The position numbers and the translations under genes are program-made. Of a DNA stretch of 64,000 bases, positions 63,130 through 64,000 are shown one piece after another. The stretch comes from BJGN01 sp041159865 (GTDB lineage: Bacteria; Bacteroidota; Bacteroidia; Chitinophagales; Saprospiraceae), in contig JBEAXK010000139.1 in the NCBI GenBank assembly GCA_041159865.1, forward strand, positions 11,552-75,551, given 5' to 3'. Position 1 is the stretch's first letter. Every line of letters begins with the position of its first letter. The notes under the pieces were generated by a model. That model was not told where the DNA came from. It saw only the letters and a list, made by a program, of their open reading frames with translations, and ran no database searches.

Positions 63130-63999
63130 TTAAATAGTTGGAGATTCCAGGTAGGTTAAGGTTTTATTTTCAGTATCAAGTTCCGCCAAAATACCAATAG
63201 GTAAGGTAAAATTATTGGGTACATGTCCAAAAGACAAACCATATACGGATGGAACTTTTAAATCGCTTAAACGGTCAGAAATTGTTTCCTTTAAGGATAA
63301 GGATTCTTCATCCTTTTTAGGGTTACAACCTTCAAAAACCCCTAGAATAAGCCCCTTGGCTTTATGTAGATTTGCAGATTGTCTTAATTGAGTAAACATT
63401 CTGTCTAAACTATATGGTCGTTCATCTATATCTTCCATAAATAGTAATTTATCCGTTGCATCGAAAGCAAAAGGAGTCCCAGCGAGTGCGGACAGGAGAC
63501 TAACATTACCTCCCATTAATCTACCTGATACAGTTCCTGGATTAATGCTATAAGGTTTAAAATGCTCTTTTTCAGGTGTAAATTCTTCTTCAGCCAGTTT
63601 TATGACATAGGGATTTATAAAAGAGTCAAAAAGAATTCCTTTAATATGTTGAATAGTATATGGCGTCCAGTTTGCACCAGCAACAGGTCCATGAAAGCCT
63701 ACCAGACCTGTTTGAAGGAAAATGGCTTGAAGGAGGGCTGTTATATCACTGTATCCAATAATAATTTTTGGATTTTTTTTAATAAGGTCATAATTAATAT
63801 GAGGTAAAAGTCTTGAACAACCATATCCGCCTCTTGCACACCAAATCGCTTTTATAGAAGGATCTTCAAAAAGAGAATGAAGATCTTCCAGCCTCTGAGC
63901 ATCTGTACCCGCTGTAAATCCTCTTTTTTCTCTTACATATTTTCCAGGAATTACCTGTAATCCCAGTTGGGTTAGATTATTAATGGCTTTTTCGTATCC
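63130..63999 (-). CDS. LD-carboxypeptidase (S66 family), 5' end outside window
   Basis: The frame is open to the right edge without a stop, giving 289 visible residues; about 30 N-terminal residues are missing. S66 motifs are present: ARGGYGCSRLLPHINY, nucleophile Ser in IGYSDITAL, the catalytic Glu in LFMEDIDERPY, and His in LSFGHVPNN. LD-carboxypeptidase (LdcA) removes the terminal D-Ala from murein tetrapeptides in the cytoplasm during recycling. An internal ATG at 63516 could be mistaken for the start but lies after the nucleophile. The epimerase gene follows 14 bp downstream. Confidence 0.9.
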   Translation of the reverse strand, partial: GYEKAINNLTQLGLQVIPGKYVREKRGFTAGTDAQRLEDLHSLFEDPSIKAIWCARGGYGCSRLLPHINYDLIKKNPKIIIGYSDITALLQAIFLQTGLVGFHGPVAGANWTPYTIQHIKGILFDSFINPYVIKLAEEEFTPEKEHFKPYSINPGTVSGRLMGGNVSLLSALAGTPFAFDATDKLLFMEDIDERPYSLDRMFTQLRQSANLHKAKGLILGVFEGCNPKKDEESLSLKETISDRLSDLKVPSVYGLSFGHVPNNFTLPIGILAELDTENKTLTYLESPTI

Positions 64000-64000
64000 A

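Noticed and set aside
63130..63516. Complete short protein of 128 residues starting at the ATG at 63516
   Set aside because: The same frame continues without stop to the window edge and encodes the S66 nucleophile region upstream, so this is the C-terminal part of LD-carboxypeptidase.
1..64000. tRNA, rRNA, CRISPR or riboswitch
   Set aside because: Reading all gaps (none over about 210 bp) showed no cloverleaf with GGTTCRANNCC arm, no regularly spaced repeats and no riboswitch core that I can recognise.

Overview
The window is chromosomal DNA from a member of the Bacteroidota. It is AT-rich, at roughly 36-37 % GC by eye. The evidence is type IX secretion (T9SS) features (a PorZ homologue and a secreted protein with a C-terminal sorting domain), families typical of the phylum (DUF4271 next to hemD, DUF2851, DUF2807 head-GIN, BshA, an eukaryal-type one-chain glycyl-tRNA synthetase), and several upstream regions carrying the phylum's -33 TTTG / -7 TAnnTTTG promoter signature. 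Tricorn protease, vanadium haloperoxidase and bacillithiol genes together point to the Saprospirales/Chitinophagales/Cytophagales side, but the exact lineage cannot be fixed from this window. I recognise no rRNA, tRNA, CRISPR array, insertion sequence or prophage. No stretch longer than about 210 bp is without a gene.

Layout. 0-10 kb: 3' part of a GH95-like glycosidase, a secreted tricorn-type protease, lpxK divergent from a sugar-nucleotidyltransferase, DUF2851, an NAD(P)-binding oxidoreductase and a sterol-desaturase-family membrane hydroxylase. 9.8-15.8 kb (minus strand): the rod-shape operon mreB-mreC-mreD-mrdA continuing into a CapA-like protein and dihydrofolate reductase, without rodA. 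15.9-26 kb: a catalytically dead M16 peptidase homologue, then dnaN-lipoprotein-nadD-porZ on plus, converging on bshA and a T9SS cargo protein on minus. 26-39 kb: a MerR regulator with a degenerate B12-type domain, long-chain acyl-CoA synthetase, ppiD with a 40-residue membrane protein, a histidine kinase/response regulator pair, DUF4271-hemD-nudix-ald, and glyS. 38.5-46.8 kb: envelope proteins, including a pseudo-peptidase/propeller/outer-membrane-barrel chimera, a flippase-like protein, a VWA protein and prfA. 47-51 kb: tsaB, three tandem ArsR-type regulators, lspA-pdxA. 51-57 kb: vanadium haloperoxidase, a secreted propeller protein, lpxH, an atypical SDR and uvrC. 56.8-64 kb: gmhA, divergent from a glycosyltransferase-heptose kinase-Na+ symporter operon, then a BioF-like aminotransferase, dipeptide epimerase and LD-carboxypeptidase.

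The content is mostly core: envelope biogenesis (lipid A, heptose, peptidoglycan elongation and recycling, lipoprotein processing, T9SS), replication and repair (dnaN, uvrC), translation (glyS, prfA, tsaB) and cofactors (nadD, hemD, pdxA, folA, bshA). I see no defence or mobile island. The less ordinary items are the barrel chimera, the ArsR triplet with a shared promoter element, homologues that have lost catalytic or ligand residues (M16, MerR/B12, SDR, GH95), a short membrane-protein gene after ppiD, and the very tight tail-to-tail packing of convergent genes.
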